64,000 nt of DNA from Clostridium paraputrificum (GTDB taxonomy: Bacteria; Bacillota; Clostridia; Clostridiales; Clostridiaceae). The translations under genes were made by a program, and so were the position numbers. The stretch is from the NCBI RefSeq assembly GCF_900447045.1, contig NZ_UAWH01000017.1:129001-193000 (forward strand), read 5' to 3'. The notes under the pieces were generated by a model, which saw nothing but the letters and a program-made list of their open reading frames with translations, did no database searches and was not told the origin of the DNA. Each line of letters starts with the position of its first letter. Positions within the stretch are counted from its first letter, which is position 1. This document shows positions 48,893 through 60,484 of this stretch, one piece after another.

Positions 48893-48950
48893 TGCTTGTT
48901 CCGTCGCAAACTCCAAGTCACATTGAAACAAATATCCACTCCATACGTAC
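48893..48950. other. Short segment of unusual composition downstream of cca
   Basis: The stretch from TGCTTGTTCCGTCGC to CCATACGTAC is visibly richer in G and C than the surrounding sequence. It contains no ORF with a ribosome binding site, no tRNA and no hairpin terminator. It may be a relic or a dispersed repeat; I cannot identify it. Confidence 0.35.
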
Positions 48951-49062
48951 TAAAGGTAAGGAAATTATAAAATTACTATCCTTTATTTTATATTTTTTAA
49001 TATGAAAATGTAATAATACCTTTGATTTATAGCTAATTGAAATTTTATACTTTTCTAGACAT

Positions 49063-49101
49063 AAAAAAGGAGGTGAACTAGATATTTTCTAGTTCACCTC
49101 A
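49063..49101 (-). terminator. Terminator of addBA
   Basis: AGGTGAACTAG pairs with CTAGTTCACCT (49071-49081 and 49089-49099), followed by CCTTTTTTAT on the minus strand. The stem overlaps the end of addA. Confidence 0.88.
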
Positions 49102-52100
49102 ACTAATATTTCCTTCTCTAAATAAAATGAATATAAGTAACATTCCTTTATTTTCGTCTTGGTTATTTTTTCTAAAGCTTCTTTATAATACTGAATTTGT
49201 ATTCTGTACTTATTTATTAACTCTTCTTCGTTACTTTGTTCAACATAGTCAGTTTTATAATCTAAAAGTATAACTTCATTATCCTCATAAAAGAAACTAT
49301 CAATAACTCCTTGTAATCTAACTTTATCCCCTTCAACCTCTTTCGGTAAATCAGGATTTATTCTATGAACATCTATCTCTGTATAGAATGGTATCTCTCT
49401 ATATACTATATCTCCTCTATTATATGCACTTAACATTCTTTCCCCAAGTTTACTAATGAAAAACTTCTTAACCTTATATGGATTTATTACTTTATATTCT
49501 TCTTTACTAAGTAGTTCCATATCAACAAAATCTTTTAATTGTATTTTTATTTCTTCAATAGTATTTACTCTACTTAAATCTATCTTCTGCATTACAAAAT
49601 GTATCGCTGTACCTTTTTCAGCTGCTGTAAGTTCTCTTTCTTCTTGCAAGAATTTAGGCTTTATATTACATATATCTTCTTTAAATAAATTTTCTGTATC
49701 TATTACAGGAACCTGTTCAAAATTCTTCTTTTTTAGTTCAGAAACTGAAAAGTTACTTTTTATTAATGTAGATTCTCTAAACTTATATCTAAAATCTAAT
49801 CTTCTTTCTATTTCTTTATCCACAGATGAACAATCAGAATTTATTAACAGATTATCTTCATTAATTTCATCCACATCAGAATCTTTTTTATCCACAACTA
49901 AATCAGATTTAGTCCATGTTTTTACACTCCATGTGGATAAATCATCTTTTATCCTTATATCATTTGATCCAACTAACTCTCTTAAAATTTCTCCATCTTT
50001 ATGTTTACATATAGCCATCCCAATCCAATCTAAATAAGATTTACCCTTTAATACTTCTGATGGAAGTATTATATCCTTGTCTAAAGCTGCAGCATTACAA
50101 CACTTAGTTATCCACTTTTCCAATCCATTAACGGCACCGGTTATTATTAACTTTTCCTTAGCTCTAGTAAATGCAACATAAAGAATTCTTACTTCTTCTG
50201 ATAATGTTTCAAGCCTTATTCTCTGCTTTATTGCTTCCTTAGGTAAAGTTGGATAACTTACTCTCTTATCTAAATCAACAAGTTCTGGACCAAATCCTAG
50301 CTCTTCATGATATAAGATATTATTATTTAAATCCATTAAATTAAATTGCTTTCCTGAGCCGCACACAAATACTACTGGGAACTCAAGACCTTTACTTTTG
50401 TGTATACTCATTATTCTAACAACATCTTCATTCTCACCTAAAACTTTAGCACTTCCCATATCCCCTGAAGACTTTCTTAGCTTATTGATAAAGTTAATAA
50501 AATTAAATAATCCTTTAAAACTTGTTTGTTCATATTGCTTAGCTCTTTGAAAAAGTATTCTTAAATTGGCCTGTCTTAACACTCCATTTGGCATTGCTCC
50601 AACATATCCATAATAAGCAGTATCCGTATATAGATACCATATAAATTCATCTATTGGTGTGTATATAGATTTCTTTCTCCATACACTTAATCTCTCTAAG
50701 AAAATATTACACTTTTCAATAAGCTCTTTCTCACAATCAAATTCTTCCTTTGATATAGATATTATATTCTCATAAAAATATTTATCTTTATCTACTAATC
50801 TAATATTGGTAAGATCTTCAGCTGAAAAACTCATTATAGGTGACCTTAATAGAGCTATTAAAGGTATATCTTGCATAGGATTATCTATCACTTTAAGTAA
50901 AGACATTATAGTTCTTATCTCTATTGATTCAAAATATCCTGATCCAGTATCAGCATAAACTGGTATTCCTTCAGCACCAAGTTCATCTAAAAATACTTCT
51001 GACCAATTTTTTGTAGCTCTTAATAGTATAACTATATCTTTATACGTTACAGGTCTATATTCTCCTGTTCCTTTATCTAATACCTTAAATACTTTCCCAT
51101 CCTTATTACTTAATAACTCTTTTATTCTGTTAGCAACAATTCTAGCCTCTAGGTTTATAGTGCCTAAATCTTCTTCTTCAATTAATACTTCTTCCTCAAC
51201 CTCTGTTGACTTATCTAATATATTTAATTCTATTTTTCCACCAACTACATAGTTATCATCTTCTGTTTTACTATAACTAGCACCTAAATTCAAAGCCTCT
51301 TCATCAGTATATTCTAACTCCCCAACGACTCTAGACATTATCTCCTTAAATATATAATTTACACCTTTAATTACTTCATCTCTACTTCTAAAGTTCTTAT
51401 AAAGTTGAATTTTTATATTTTTTCCTTGTTTTTTTGAATAAGTATTATACTTTTCAAGGAATAATTCTGGCTTTGCCTGTCTAAATCTATATATACTTTG
51501 TTTAACATCTCCAACCATAAATACATTAGGATCATTACTATATTTTCTAGATACTAAATCTATAATTGCTTCCTGAACCGCATTTGAATCCTGATACTCA
51601 TCTACTAATACTTCATCAAAATATTCCTTAAAATTATCAGCAACCCCTGAGTCCTCACTAGTTAATATCTTCAAACATAAATGTTCTAAATCATTAAAAT
51701 CTAAAGCTCCCTTTTCCTTTTTAGCATTAGAGAACCTGTCTTGGAATTCTATCACTAGACTAGATAGTGCCTTCATATAAGTATAGGATGCTTTAACTGA
51801 ATGTAACATTTCATCTGGTGTCATAGAAAATATTTCATCTCTTAACTTATTTATTTTCTTTTTAACATCATCTCTTATAGCTTTTACTCTACTTTGAGTA
51901 TTCTCATCAGATACATTGGCTTTCCTTACAGTTTTTAATTTTGAAAAACTAGCTGAAGATAATCTATTATATATTTCCTCTACTCCAGCACCTAGATGTT
52001 CATATATCATTCGTAGCATTGTTATATCATCTCTAAAGGTATCTATGTAAGGTTCAAGACCACTAGTTTCTTCACATAACTCTAATGCCTTTTCCTCCAT

Positions 52101-52790
52101 ACTAATTAACCCTTGTAACTCAATAACTAAATTTTCTATAAATACTTTCATCCACGAACTCTTATCTAATTCTTCAATAGTATTTATATTAAATTCTTCA
52201 CTCTTATCTCTTAACCATCTTTGAGGCCATGGGCCGCTCATTGAGAATTTATATAAATCTAATACTATATCTTTTAACTTATCATCACTTTTTGAATCAC
52301 TATACGCTTCTACTAAATCTAAAAACTCTTTATCATCATTTTCATATTTATCTTCAAATAATTCCTCTAATACTTCACTTCTTAATAACATTCCTTCTGT
52401 TTCATCTAATATTCTAAAGGCAGGGTCTAAATCAATTATATGAAAGTTATTTTTTATAACGTCTAAACAAAAAGAATGCATTGTAGTTATATTAGCTCTA
52501 CTTAATAATGTAAGTTGCTTTTGAAGGTTCTTTGAATTTGGACTTTTCTCTAATGCTTTTGTTATAGCTGATGCTATTCTTTCCCTCATCTCTGATGCAG
52601 CTGCACTAGTAAACGTAACAACTAATAATCTATCTATGTCTACTGGATTCTCTTCATTTGTTATAATTCTTATTATTCTTTCAACTAATACAGCTGTTTT
52701 TCCTGAACCGGCTGCTGCTGCTATTAATAAGTTACACCTTCTTGTCTCTATCGCCTTAAGCTGTTCTTCTGTCCACTTAGTTTCCCCCAT
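49089..52790 (-). CDS. addA: AddA helicase-nuclease subunit
   Basis: The UvrD-like helicase and nuclease subunit of AddAB, which resects double-strand breaks for RecA. At 1233 residues it has a normal length. Walker A is [12 protein letters not shown] (about 24-35), motif [12 protein letters not shown], motif [14 protein letters not shown] and motif [12 protein letters not shown]. The C-terminal RecB-like nuclease has LLDYKTDYV near 1190 and the upstream GTAIHFVMQ. Its ATG lies 14 bases inside the 3' end of addB, indicating translational coupling. Confidence 0.97.
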   Translation of the reverse strand: MGETKWTEEQLKAIETRRCNLLIAAAAGSGKTAVLVERIIRIITNEENPVDIDRLLVVTFTSAAASEMRERIASAITKALEKSPNSKNLQKQLTLLSRANITTMHSFCLDVIKNNFHIIDLDPAFRILDETEGMLLRSEVLEELFEDKYENDDKEFLDLVEAYSDSKSDDKLKDIVLDLYKFSMSGPWPQRWLRDKSEEFNINTIEELDKSSWMKVFIENLVIELQGLISMEEKALELCEETSGLEPYIDTFRDDITMLRMIYEHLGAGVEEIYNRLSSASFSKLKTVRKANVSDENTQSRVKAIRDDVKKKINKLRDEIFSMTPDEMLHSVKASYTYMKALSSLVIEFQDRFSNAKKEKGALDFNDLEHLCLKILTSEDSGVADNFKEYFDEVLVDEYQDSNAVQEAIIDLVSRKYSNDPNVFMVGDVKQSIYRFRQAKPELFLEKYNTYSKKQGKNIKIQLYKNFRSRDEVIKGVNYIFKEIMSRVVGELEYTDEEALNLGASYSKTEDDNYVVGGKIELNILDKSTEVEEEVLIEEEDLGTINLEARIVANRIKELLSNKDGKVFKVLDKGTGEYRPVTYKDIVILLRATKNWSEVFLDELGAEGIPVYADTGSGYFESIEIRTIMSLLKVIDNPMQDIPLIALLRSPIMSFSAEDLTNIRLVDKDKYFYENIISISKEEFDCEKELIEKCNIFLERLSVWRKKSIYTPIDEFIWYLYTDTAYYGYVGAMPNGVLRQANLRILFQRAKQYEQTSFKGLFNFINFINKLRKSSGDMGSAKVLGENEDVVRIMSIHKSKGLEFPVVFVCGSGKQFNLMDLNNNILYHEELGFGPELVDLDKRVSYPTLPKEAIKQRIRLETLSEEVRILYVAFTRAKEKLIITGAVNGLEKWITKCCNAAALDKDIILPSEVLKGKSYLDWIGMAICKHKDGEILRELVGSNDIRIKDDLSTWSVKTWTKSDLVVDKKDSDVDEINEDNLLINSDCSSVDKEIERRLDFRYKFRESTLIKSNFSVSELKKKNFEQVPVIDTENLFKEDICNIKPKFLQEERELTAAEKGTAIHFVMQKIDLSRVNTIEEIKIQLKDFVDMELLSKEEYKVINPYKVKKFFISKLGERMLSAYNRGDIVYREIPFYTEIDVHRINPDLPKEVEGDKVRLQGVIDSFFYEDNEVILLDYKTDYVEQSNEEELINKYRIQIQYYKEALEKITKTKIKECYLYSFYLEKEILVEVN

Positions 52791-55700
52791 CCTCTGAACC
52801 TCCTTTAACCTTTTCTATCATATCATTCCATATTTCTTTATCATCCTTCTTTAAAACAAGTTTATATTTATTATCTTTTATACTCGTATCAAATTGACAT
52901 ATAGCTGAATAATCGCAGTAATCACAATAAGAAGTTCTTTGATTCTTACATGGCTCTATTCTTATTTTTCCACTTAACATATCCTCACATAACTCAATCA
53001 TCTTAAAATTAACGTATTCTCTTAATATGTTAAATTGCTCTTCAGTAATTACTGAACTATTTGAAGAAAAATCTCCATCCTTTTTAAATGTTGCTGGTAT
53101 TACTAATGAATATGTCTCCATATCGTTATCCATTGCTTTTACTAACTCAGCATCCTTTAAAAGCAATCCATTCATCTTTAGCTTATCTAATACTTGTTTT
53201 CTTATCTCCTCATCCTGAAGCTCTGACTTACTTTTTATAATAGGGTCATCAATTTTAAAATATAATATTGCCCCTGGCATAGCTTGAGTATGAAGTATAT
53301 ATTCCGAATTCTTAAGAATCGCATCTAAATAAACTAATAACTGAATTTGTAATCCATAATATAATTCATTTAAATCAAACTTCTTAGAACCTGATTTATA
53401 ATCTATTACTCTTATATAAGTGTTTCCATGAAGATCTAAACTATCTATTCTATCTATTCTTCCAGTAAGATATACCTCTTCTCCCGAAGGTAGTTCTAGC
53501 TTAATTGGAGCTTCATCTCTTAAATTACCAAATTGAAATTCATTACTAAATATCTCAAATTGTCCTTTTCTCATTTGTTCAGCTAAAACTGATACAGACT
53601 TTGCTATAACTCTTTTAAATCTATTAGTAAAATACTTATATTTTTTACTACTATTAAGTATAGAATTACTATCTTCAATCAGCTTTTTTTCTATTAAATC
53701 AGATACTATATTCCTACATCTTTCAGAGTTTAATTCTGACCAAGATATTCTTTCTCTCTTAACCTTATTAGTGAACTCATCTAAAATTTCATGCATAAAA
53801 GAACCCAAATCTGGAGCTGAAAATTCATATACTTTTCTATCCCTAGCTTTAAGGCCATATTTTATAAAATATGAAAATGGACATTCTGCATAATTTTCTA
53901 ATCTTGAAACACTAAATAGTAATCTACCATCTTTTATGCTATATAACTTCTTAAGTTTTTCTCTAGCTACTACTTCTCCATCATTAGAATATTTTAACCC
54001 TTCAAGTATATTTCCTGACTTATTATAAAACTCTTCCTTATCTTTATACCAACAATATACATCCTTCCAATAATCCTCTACATCTTCATTCTCGTAGTTT
54101 CTTCTTAAGGCTAATATTAATTCATTAAAAGTTGGTATTGGAGCAGTAACCTTGCTATACTTATCTGATTTTTCCTTTAAATTAAATAAATCACTTTCTT
54201 CTATTAGATTAGGAAAAATCCTCTTTAATCTTGGTATTACAATAGATGCCCTCAATGACTTTCCTTCAAAGTCAGCCATAGGATAACTTATCATTAAGTA
54301 ATCACTAGCTAATGTTAACGCAGTGTATACCATATACTGTTCTTCAAAGACCTTAGCCCTAGTACTTGATGATAACTCTATCCCATTTTCTTTAAGCAAA
54401 TCTCTATCCCTATCAGATAAAATACCTTCATCCTTATTTGCCGCTGGTAATACCCCATCATTAACTCCAACTATAAATAGTACTTTTACATTTCTCCCCT
54501 TTATTCTTCCTATACCTCCTATGTTTACTTGATCTAATGCTACTGGTATTATACCTATCTCCCTGTTTTGAAATCCTGCATTTAAAATCTTATAGAATTC
54601 ATTTATTGTAATTAAATCTTCTCCTATAACATCAACTGCCTGATCTAATATATCTATCACTATCTCTGACACTTGTTGGTACTCCATAACCTTACTTTGC
54701 ATACCATACTCATCAAATTCACTTATCCACTCTTCTATCCTATTAAAGCAGTCTAGCTCAATTAAGAACTCGTAAATAGCAGTACATATTGCTTTTACAC
54801 TCTTATTACCTCTTATTCTAGAATGTAACTTAATTAATGGTTCTCTAACCTTAATCATAACTTTTATAGGATCTATCTCATCATTATCTTCTTCTGATAG
54901 GCTTAATTCATTAGTCCACTTAAATCCTTTTATCCCATTAGCAAGCACATAATTTTCTAAAATATCTATTTCATTACTATCAATGTTAACTAAACCGCTC
55001 TTCAGATATTTAAATACACTTTCATATGACCAATTTCTAATCATAACTTCTATTGATGATAATATAAGAACGATTAATGGGTTGCTTAATATATCAATCT
55101 TTTTATCTAAGAAAAATGGTATATCATATTCATTAAATATAACTGTAGCTATTTTTTCATAATCATCTATATTTCTACATACAACTGAAATATCTCTAAA
55201 TCTATATCCTTTATCTCTTACAAATCTTAATATTTCCTTTGCTACATTCTCAACTTCATCATAAGAATTATTAGCTTTATACAAACGTATAGTATTTACA
55301 TCTTGCTTATAACTTTTAAATGGATATGTAAAGAAATACTTTTCTAGATGCTTTAACTCATGGTTATATTTAAATCTATTATTTTTATTATCATTTAAAT
55401 TTACTGGTTTCTCATATCCTATATGCTCATCTCTCATCATGTTAAGTATTCTTAATTCTGTTGTTTTTAATGAATTAAATATATCAGTTACTTCACTATC
55501 ATCACCACTGCTAACTTCATCCATACAAAGAGCTATATTTACTTCCTTACACTTCTTAGCTAATCCTTTTATTACCTCCATCTGCTGAGGAGTAAATGTT
55601 GTAAATTCATCTATCCATATCTCTGCATTATCATATAAACTACAATTATTTAACTTATTTGCTAAGTATGTTAGTTCATCATCAGTATCAACTAAGTTTT

Positions 55701-56211
55701 CTGAAATACTTATATCAAATTTCTCAAATATATTAGCTAAGTCTGTTAACTTTGATTTTAACTCCTCATCATCTATTTTAGTTAATCCTTCTCTTAATAC
55801 ACTAGGAGTAACGTTATACTTCTTAAATTCAGTTATAGTTTCTGATATTATATCTGTAAATCCCTGTTCTTTTGAAATTCTATTAAAATATTGAAGATTT
55901 TCTTCACTTTCTTGCAATATTTTATGAATAAGCATGCTCTTTCCAACATCTCTCATTCTATCATGAACTCTTCCACCACATTCATCGAAAACCTTTTGAG
56001 CCATAGTTTTAAAACTTAAAACTTGCGCTCTCAATAAGCCTTCTTCTCCTACATCTTTTAATAACATAGTTTCTCTTTGAAATGTATATTGTTCAGGTAC
56101 TAAGTAAATTAATGTATTACCATTATTATCATTTAGCCTATTCTTTATTGAATTTAAACAATATGTACTTTTTCCGCTTCCTGCCCTGCCATAAATAAAT
56201 CTTATTCCCAT
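52777..56211 (-). CDS. addB: AddB helicase-nuclease subunit
   Basis: The partner of AddA, 1144 residues. Walker A is [12 protein letters not shown] (8-19). The second nuclease domain has [14 protein letters not shown] (near 780) and [12 protein letters not shown]. The four cysteines of the Fe-S cluster are CPFSY's Cys and the C-terminal [10 protein letters not shown] group with the Cys before it. Start ATG follows AGGAG. First gene of addBA; I saw no LexA box upstream. Confidence 0.97.
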   Translation of the reverse strand: MGIRFIYGRAGSGKSTYCLNSIKNRLNDNNGNTLIYLVPEQYTFQRETMLLKDVGEEGLLRAQVLSFKTMAQKVFDECGGRVHDRMRDVGKSMLIHKILQESEENLQYFNRISKEQGFTDIISETITEFKKYNVTPSVLREGLTKIDDEELKSKLTDLANIFEKFDISISENLVDTDDELTYLANKLNNCSLYDNAEIWIDEFTTFTPQQMEVIKGLAKKCKEVNIALCMDEVSSGDDSEVTDIFNSLKTTELRILNMMRDEHIGYEKPVNLNDNKNNRFKYNHELKHLEKYFFTYPFKSYKQDVNTIRLYKANNSYDEVENVAKEILRFVRDKGYRFRDISVVCRNIDDYEKIATVIFNEYDIPFFLDKKIDILSNPLIVLILSSIEVMIRNWSYESVFKYLKSGLVNIDSNEIDILENYVLANGIKGFKWTNELSLSEEDNDEIDPIKVMIKVREPLIKLHSRIRGNKSVKAICTAIYEFLIELDCFNRIEEWISEFDEYGMQSKVMEYQQVSEIVIDILDQAVDVIGEDLITINEFYKILNAGFQNREIGIIPVALDQVNIGGIGRIKGRNVKVLFIVGVNDGVLPAANKDEGILSDRDRDLLKENGIELSSSTRAKVFEEQYMVYTALTLASDYLMISYPMADFEGKSLRASIVIPRLKRIFPNLIEESDLFNLKEKSDKYSKVTAPIPTFNELILALRRNYENEDVEDYWKDVYCWYKDKEEFYNKSGNILEGLKYSNDGEVVAREKLKKLYSIKDGRLLFSVSRLENYAECPFSYFIKYGLKARDRKVYEFSAPDLGSFMHEILDEFTNKVKRERISWSELNSERCRNIVSDLIEKKLIEDSNSILNSSKKYKYFTNRFKRVIAKSVSVLAEQMRKGQFEIFSNEFQFGNLRDEAPIKLELPSGEEVYLTGRIDRIDSLDLHGNTYIRVIDYKSGSKKFDLNELYYGLQIQLLVYLDAILKNSEYILHTQAMPGAILYFKIDDPIIKSKSELQDEEIRKQVLDKLKMNGLLLKDAELVKAMDNDMETYSLVIPATFKKDGDFSSNSSVITEEQFNILREYVNFKMIELCEDMLSGKIRIEPCKNQRTSYCDYCDYSAICQFDTSIKDNKYKLVLKKDDKEIWNDMIEKVKGGSEDGGN

Positions 56212-56289
56212 ACTTTTTACTCCTATAAGAATTTAATCTCTTCTTTTAATACTTTCCCTATATTTCTATTTTATAAGTATTATAAATAT

Positions 56290-56320
56290 AAAAAAAGAGT
56301 ATCTTTGTTAGATACTCTAA
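56290..56320 (-). terminator. Terminator of the serine hydrolase gene
   Basis: AGAGTATC pairs with GATACTCT (56296-56303 and 56311-56318), with TTTTTTT following on the minus strand. Confidence 0.88.
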
Positions 56321-57303
56321 TTAACTTCTTCTAAATCTATACCATACTCATTTTTATACGATTCTTTTAATGATTTAACTTTCTCATCAGTACTTATTTT
56401 TAAATCATATATTATCTTTGAAAGCTTGGCTATAGGTTCAGGATTAATAGATTTCGTATAAACAGATAATGAATATGGTCTTTCTGAATATACTATTCCT
56501 GTATCATGTGTATATTCGTTATAACTTCCTATTTTATGAGCTACTATCTCATAAGGTAGATATTTATCCAATCTATCATGAAAAATAGTATTTTTCATGT
56601 GTTCTATTATAATATCATAAAGTGGATTATTATCTGGGTTATCATATAATCTCCTCAATATTATCCCTTGCTGTTTTGCTGTTAAATTATTTATTTCATC
56701 ATTTCTAGACTCACCAGTCATTCTTAATACATAGGAGCTTATTGGCTCACAGGTCTTTTTTAACATCTGTGTAGCTATATTATCAGAATAAGTTATAGCT
56801 AGTTCCATAAGCTTAGAAACCTCTACCTCTGTTTTACCAGCAACTACGTAATCTTGAAGTATCCCCGTTCCTCCCTCATATTCTTCAGATGTATAAAGTA
56901 CTGTATCAGTCTCTTTTAATTCTCCTCGCTGTATTGTATCTGCAACATTCATAACAAGTGCCACTTTAATAGTACTTGCTGCAGTAAAATATTTATTTTC
57001 ATTGTAAGCTATAACTTGTCCACTTATTAAATCTTCATAATAAACTCCGTAATTATTTGATCCGTTTACCATAGTATTTATTGCTTCATCTATAGCTTTA
57101 TTTTCATTATCATATATTTCTTTAATTTGTTCATTTAACTTCATTATTCTTTCATTCTTAACTTTTAACTTTTCTCGATCATCTGCCTTTGTTGTAATCA
57201 CATTAGATACCCCAATAAGTCCAACACTAGAAATTAATATAACTATTATAATCACTATAAGCATTTGCTTTCTCTTAACGTTATTCCTCATACTATTCTT
57301 CAC
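56317..57303 (-). CDS. Membrane-anchored serine hydrolase of the class A beta-lactamase/PBP fold
   Basis: A 328-residue extracytoplasmic protein. One N-terminal membrane helix (about 13-35) is followed by a charged linker and the catalytic domain. The penicillin-interacting triad is present: STIK (Ser110-Lys113), SDN (173-175) and KIG (257-259). The omega-loop ExxxN of true class A beta-lactamases is not clear, so a DD-peptidase-like or other wall role is as likely as beta-lactam hydrolysis. The start is GTG at 57303 after GGGGGG. Transcribed alone. Confidence 0.82.
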   Translation of the reverse strand: MKNSMRNNVKRKQMLIVIIIVILISSVGLIGVSNVITTKADDREKLKVKNERIMKLNEQIKEIYDNENKAIDEAINTMVNGSNNYGVYYEDLISGQVIAYNENKYFTAASTIKVALVMNVADTIQRGELKETDTVLYTSEEYEGGTGILQDYVVAGKTEVEVSKLMELAITYSDNIATQMLKKTCEPISSYVLRMTGESRNDEINNLTAKQQGIILRRLYDNPDNNPLYDIIIEHMKNTIFHDRLDKYLPYEIVAHKIGSYNEYTHDTGIVYSERPYSLSVYTKSINPEPIAKLSKIIYDLKISTDEKVKSLKESYKNEYGIDLEEVN

Positions 57304-57400
57304 TTTATCCCCCCACCGTATATGAATACACTATAAATTGTAACACATATAATTTTACGGACAAATAAAATTTGTTACCCTTTTGTAATATTTTTAATAT

Positions 57401-57432
57401 AAAAAAAGCATCTAACAAAAATTAGATGCCTT
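57401..57432 (-). terminator. Terminator of the tRNA-Ser transcript
   Basis: GCATCTAA pairs with TTAGATGC (57408-57415 and 57422-57429), then TTTTTTT on the minus strand, just beyond tRNA-Ser(GCU). Confidence 0.88.
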
Positions 57433-57433
57433 T

Positions 57434-57524
57434 TGGCGGAGAATCCGGGATTTGAACCCGGGCGCCAGTTGCCCAGCCTACGCCCTTAGCAGGGGCGCCT
57501 CTTCAGCCACTTGAGTAATTCTCC
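57434..57524 (-). tRNA. tRNA-Ser (anticodon GCT)
   Basis: A 91-base class II tRNA with a long variable arm and encoded CCA. The acceptor GGAGAAT pairs with ATTCTCC. The anticodon loop CTGCTAA gives GCU, reading AGC/AGU. It is 25 bases downstream of tRNA-Ser(UGA). Confidence 0.95.
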
Positions 57525-57549
57525 ATGTGCCTTCTATATAAAAATATAA

Positions 57550-57640
57550 TGGCGGAGAGACAGGGATTCGAACCCTGGGTACCCGTGAAGGTACGCCGGT
57601 TTTCAAGACCGGTGCCTTAAACCAACTCGACCATCTCTCC
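57550..57640 (-). tRNA. tRNA-Ser (anticodon TGA), copy 1
   Basis: A 91-base class II tRNA with encoded CCA. Anticodon loop CTTGAAA gives UGA, reading UCN. It is identical to the copy at 58627-58717. Confidence 0.95.
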
Positions 57641-57643
57641 ATA
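57550..57643. repeat. Direct repeat, copy 1 (tRNA-Ser UGA)
   Basis: 94 bases are identical to 58627-58720 and in the same orientation. The two copies flank 983 bases that include the Cof phosphatase gene. Confidence 0.9.
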
Positions 57644-57656
57644 ACTTACAGATGCT

Positions 57657-57685
57657 ATTATATCAACCACACAATATATTGTCAA
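57657..57685 (-). promoter_or_regulatory. Consensus promoter of tRNA-Ser copy 1
   Basis: TTGACA (57685-57680) and TATAAT (57662-57657) are 17 bases apart on the minus strand, a perfect sigma-A match about 16 bases before the tRNA. Confidence 0.85.
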
Positions 57686-57779
57686 CAGATTATTTAAAAT
57701 TAAATTATATTTTTATAGATTATTTTAAAATAATTAATTTATATTATATAATAAAGTATCTTATATTAGGAGGTAAAGT

Positions 57780-58589
57780 ATGACTTTATTTGTTTCAGAC
57801 TTAGATGGTACTTTATTGAATAATTCTGCTGAGGTATCTAAAGAAAGTGCTATTTTATTAAATAAATCAATAGAAAGTGGTATTAATTTTACTATTGCAA
57901 CCGCAAGAACTCCAGCCACTATTGTTAATATACTAAAAGACATTAATATAAAGCTTCCCATAATAACTATGAACGGTGCAGCAATATATGATATAAAGAA
58001 TAATAAATATTTAAACTTCACTTCTCTACCAAAGGAAAAAGGATTAGAAGTATATCGACTAATAAAATCTTTTAATATTAATGCTTTTATTTATACTATT
58101 AATAATAATCACCTTTACGTATATTATGATAAACTTGTACATCCTTACCAGTTAGAATTTTATAATTCAAGAAAAGCAACTAAATATAAAACCTTCATCC
58201 AGGGAGAATTAAATCCAAACTTTGATGTTTTATATTTTACAATCATGGACTATGAAGATAAAATTATCACACTATATGAAAAATTAAAATTACTTAGTGA
58301 CTTATATATTGTTAAATATAGAGATACCTATAATAAGGATATAATTAATCTAGAGATATATGACATAAAGTCTTCAAAAGCAAATGCTATTAGCATAATA
58401 AAAAATAGATATAACTTTGAAAATTTAATAACCTTTGGTGATAATTTAAATGATATTCCTATGTTTAATATATCTGACGAATGTTATGCTGTTGGAAATG
58501 CTGTACAAGATCTAAAAGATATTTCAACTAAAATAATTGGCAAAAACACAGATAACTCTGTTGCAAAGTTTATTCACAACTGTATTTAG
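57780..58589 (+). CDS. Cof-type HAD hydrolase
   Basis: A 269-residue HAD-IIB phosphatase. Motif I is SDLDGTLLN (6-14), motif II ATARTPAT, motif III the Lys in SSKANAI and motif IV FGDNLNDIPMF. It lies on the plus strand between two identical tRNA-Ser genes on the minus strand, so it looks inserted into, or bracketed by, a tRNA duplication. Start ATG follows AGGAGG. Substrate unknown. Confidence 0.88.
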   Translation: MTLFVSDLDGTLLNNSAEVSKESAILLNKSIESGINFTIATARTPATIVNILKDINIKLPIITMNGAAIYDIKNNKYLNFTSLPKEKGLEVYRLIKSFNINAFIYTINNNHLYVYYDKLVHPYQLEFYNSRKATKYKTFIQGELNPNFDVLYFTIMDYEDKIITLYEKLKLLSDLYIVKYRDTYNKDIINLEIYDIKSSKANAISIIKNRYNFENLITFGDNLNDIPMFNISDECYAVGNAVQDLKDISTKIIGKNTDNSVAKFIHNCI

Positions 58590-58593
58590 AAAT

Positions 58594-58625
58594 AAAAAAA
58601 ACTCAACAATTTGTTGAGTTTTTTT
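58594..58625 (+). terminator. Bidirectional terminator after the Cof phosphatase gene
   Basis: AAAAAACTCAACAA pairs with TTGTTGAGTTTTTT around a one- to three-base loop region. It also ends the minus-strand tRNA-Ser transcript. Confidence 0.88.
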
Positions 58626-58626
58626 G

Positions 58627-58717
58627 TGGCGGAGAGACAGGGATTCGAACCCTGGGTACCCGTGAAGGTACGCCGGTTTTCAAGACCGGTGCCTTAAACC
58701 AACTCGACCATCTCTCC
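58627..58717 (-). tRNA. tRNA-Ser (anticodon TGA), copy 2
   Basis: A 91-base class II tRNA with encoded CCA, identical in sequence to 57550-57640. It has its own promoter and terminator. Confidence 0.95.
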
Positions 58718-58720
58718 ATA
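58627..58720. repeat. Direct repeat, copy 2 (tRNA-Ser UGA)
   Basis: Identical over 94 bases to 57550-57643. Flanking sequences beyond the repeat differ. Confidence 0.9.
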
Positions 58721-58731
58721 TCACGAATTGT

Positions 58732-58761
58732 ATTATACCAAGTTTTTATATAGTATGTCAA
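58732..58761 (-). promoter_or_regulatory. Promoter of tRNA-Ser copy 2
   Basis: TTGACA (58761-58756) and TATAAT (58737-58732) are 18 bases apart on the minus strand. The rest of the 58718-58934 gap holds nothing else recognisable. Confidence 0.8.
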
Positions 58762-58934
58762 TAAAAATTTCACTTTTTTTATTTAAAATATAAAATAATG
58801 TGATTAAATTCTTCTATTTCTCACGTCTCTTCATGTTTTTCATATCACAATATACTTCAATTATTTATATCAATACCCTATTTTATTATTCAATAAAAGA
58901 AAGCTAGTCATCAATTAATAACTAGCCTAAATAA

Positions 58935-60212
58935 TTACTTTATAACACTCATCCCACCCATATATGGCTGTAATGCTTTTGGAATATTTACTGATCCATC
59001 TTCATTTAAATTATTTTCTAAGAATGCTATTAACATTCTAGGTGGTGCAACTACAGTATTATTTAATGTATGAGCGAAGTACTTACCATCCTTACCATTT
59101 ACACGTATCTTTAATCTACGAGCTTGTGCATCTCCTAAGTTAGAACAACTTCCAACTTCAAAGTACTTCTTTTGTCTTGGTGACCAAGCCTCCACATCTA
59201 TAGATTTAACTTTTAGGTCTGCTAGATCTCCTGAACAACATTCTAAAGTTCTTACTGGTATATCTAAAGTTCTAAATAAATCAACAGTATTCTTCCATAA
59301 CTTATCAAACCACATCTTACTTTCATCTGGATGACATACAACTATCATTTCTTGTTTTTCAAACTGATGAATTCTATATATACCTCTTTCTTCTATTCCA
59401 TGAGCTCCCTTTTCTTTTCTAAAGCAAGGTGAATAGCTAGTTAAAGTTTGAGGTAATGATTCCTCTGGTAATATTGTATCTATGTATTTACCAATCATTG
59501 AATGTTCACTTGTACCTATTAAATATAAATCTTCACCTTCAATTTTATACATCATTGCATCCATTTCAGCAAAGCTCATTACTCCAGTAACTACATTACT
59601 TCTTATCATGAATGGAGGTATGCAGTATGTGAATCCTCTATCTATCATGAAGTCTCTTGCATATGAAATAATAGCTGAATGAAGTCTAGCTATATTTCCC
59701 ATAAGGTAGTAGAATCCATTTCCAGCAACCTTTCTTGCACTATCTAAATCTATTCCATTTAACTTTTCAATTATATCTGTATGATATGGAATTTCAAATT
59801 CAGGTACAACTGGATCTCCAAAAATCTCTAACTCAACATTTTCGCTATCATCTTTTCCTATTGGAACAGTTGGGTCAATTATATTAGGTAAAACCATCAT
59901 AATATCAGTAATCTTCTTATCTAATTCTGATTCTTTTTCTTCTAATTGTGCTAAACGCTCAGATTGAGCTGTAACTTGCTTCTTTATTTCTTCAGCTTCT
60001 TCTTTCTTACCTTGCCCCATTAAAGCACCAATTTGCTTTGATATCTTATTTCTTGATGCTCTTAATTCATCAGCCTCTGTTTTTGTCTTTCTATTTTCGA
60101 TATCTAAAGCTATAACTTCATCTACTAATGGAAGCTTACTATCTTGAAACTTATTTTGAATATTCTTTTTTACAACTTCAGGATTCTCTCTTACAAATTT
60201 TAATTCTAACAT
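58935..60212 (-). CDS. serS: Seryl-tRNA synthetase
   Basis: It charges serine tRNAs. At 425 residues it has a normal length. The N-terminal coiled-coil arm (about 30-100) grips the tRNA long variable arm. Class II motif 2 is FRKEKGAHG...IYRIHQFEKQEM and motif 3 is NNTVVAPPRMLIAFLEN. TSEHSM is the serine-binding TxE loop. Start ATG preceded by GTAGGAGG. Expression is controlled by the T-box leader directly upstream, matched by three tRNA-Ser genes downstream. Confidence 0.97.
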   Translation of the reverse strand: MLELKFVRENPEVVKKNIQNKFQDSKLPLVDEVIALDIENRKTKTEADELRASRNKISKQIGALMGQGKKEEAEEIKKQVTAQSERLAQLEEKESELDKKITDIMMVLPNIIDPTVPIGKDDSENVELEIFGDPVVPEFEIPYHTDIIEKLNGIDLDSARKVAGNGFYYLMGNIARLHSAIISYARDFMIDRGFTYCIPPFMIRSNVVTGVMSFAEMDAMMYKIEGEDLYLIGTSEHSMIGKYIDTILPEESLPQTLTSYSPCFRKEKGAHGIEERGIYRIHQFEKQEMIVVCHPDESKMWFDKLWKNTVDLFRTLDIPVRTLECCSGDLADLKVKSIDVEAWSPRQKKYFEVGSCSNLGDAQARRLKIRVNGKDGKYFAHTLNNTVVAPPRMLIAFLENNLNEDGSVNIPKALQPYMGGMSVIK

Positions 60213-60246
60213 TTATCAAATTCCTCCTACATATTAATTTACATAT

Positions 60247-60470
60247 AAAAAAGAGTCTATTCATCCCTTGAAAAGGGACGAAAGACTCCGCGTTGCCACC
60301 CTAATTGATAGAAAAATCTATCCACTTAAATAATTTAACGGTTTCCCGTACTGCTCATCACAGTCCCTCCAAGGTGGATTCATAATAACTAAATATCAGT
60401 TTACACCATCCACTGACTCTCTAAAATTGTAATTATTATTACTAGCCTCTTCACAGGTTTAATATTAAAT
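60247..60470 (-). ncRNA. Serine T-box leader of serS
   Basis: On the minus strand: Stem I with the conserved GGCTAGTAATA, AGAGAG and GGTGTAAAC segments, a specifier region GAA-TCC-ACC (60384-60372 area) that points to the Ser codon UCC, the T-box AGGGTGGCAACGCGG (60302-60288) and a terminator (60250-60290) ending in TTTTTT. Uncharged tRNA-Ser is expected to stabilise the antiterminator. The 60213-60521 interval is fully explained by this leader and its promoter. Confidence 0.92.
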
Positions 60471-60484
60471 TATAATATATCATT

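Noticed and set aside
49456-50037. A 193-codon plus-strand ORF
   Set aside because: Antisense shadow of addA without ribosome binding site or recognisable domain.
56317-57303. Calling the serine hydrolase a class A beta-lactamase
   Set aside because: The SxxK, SDN and KxG motifs fit the wider fold, but the omega-loop glutamate motif of true class A enzymes is not convincing.
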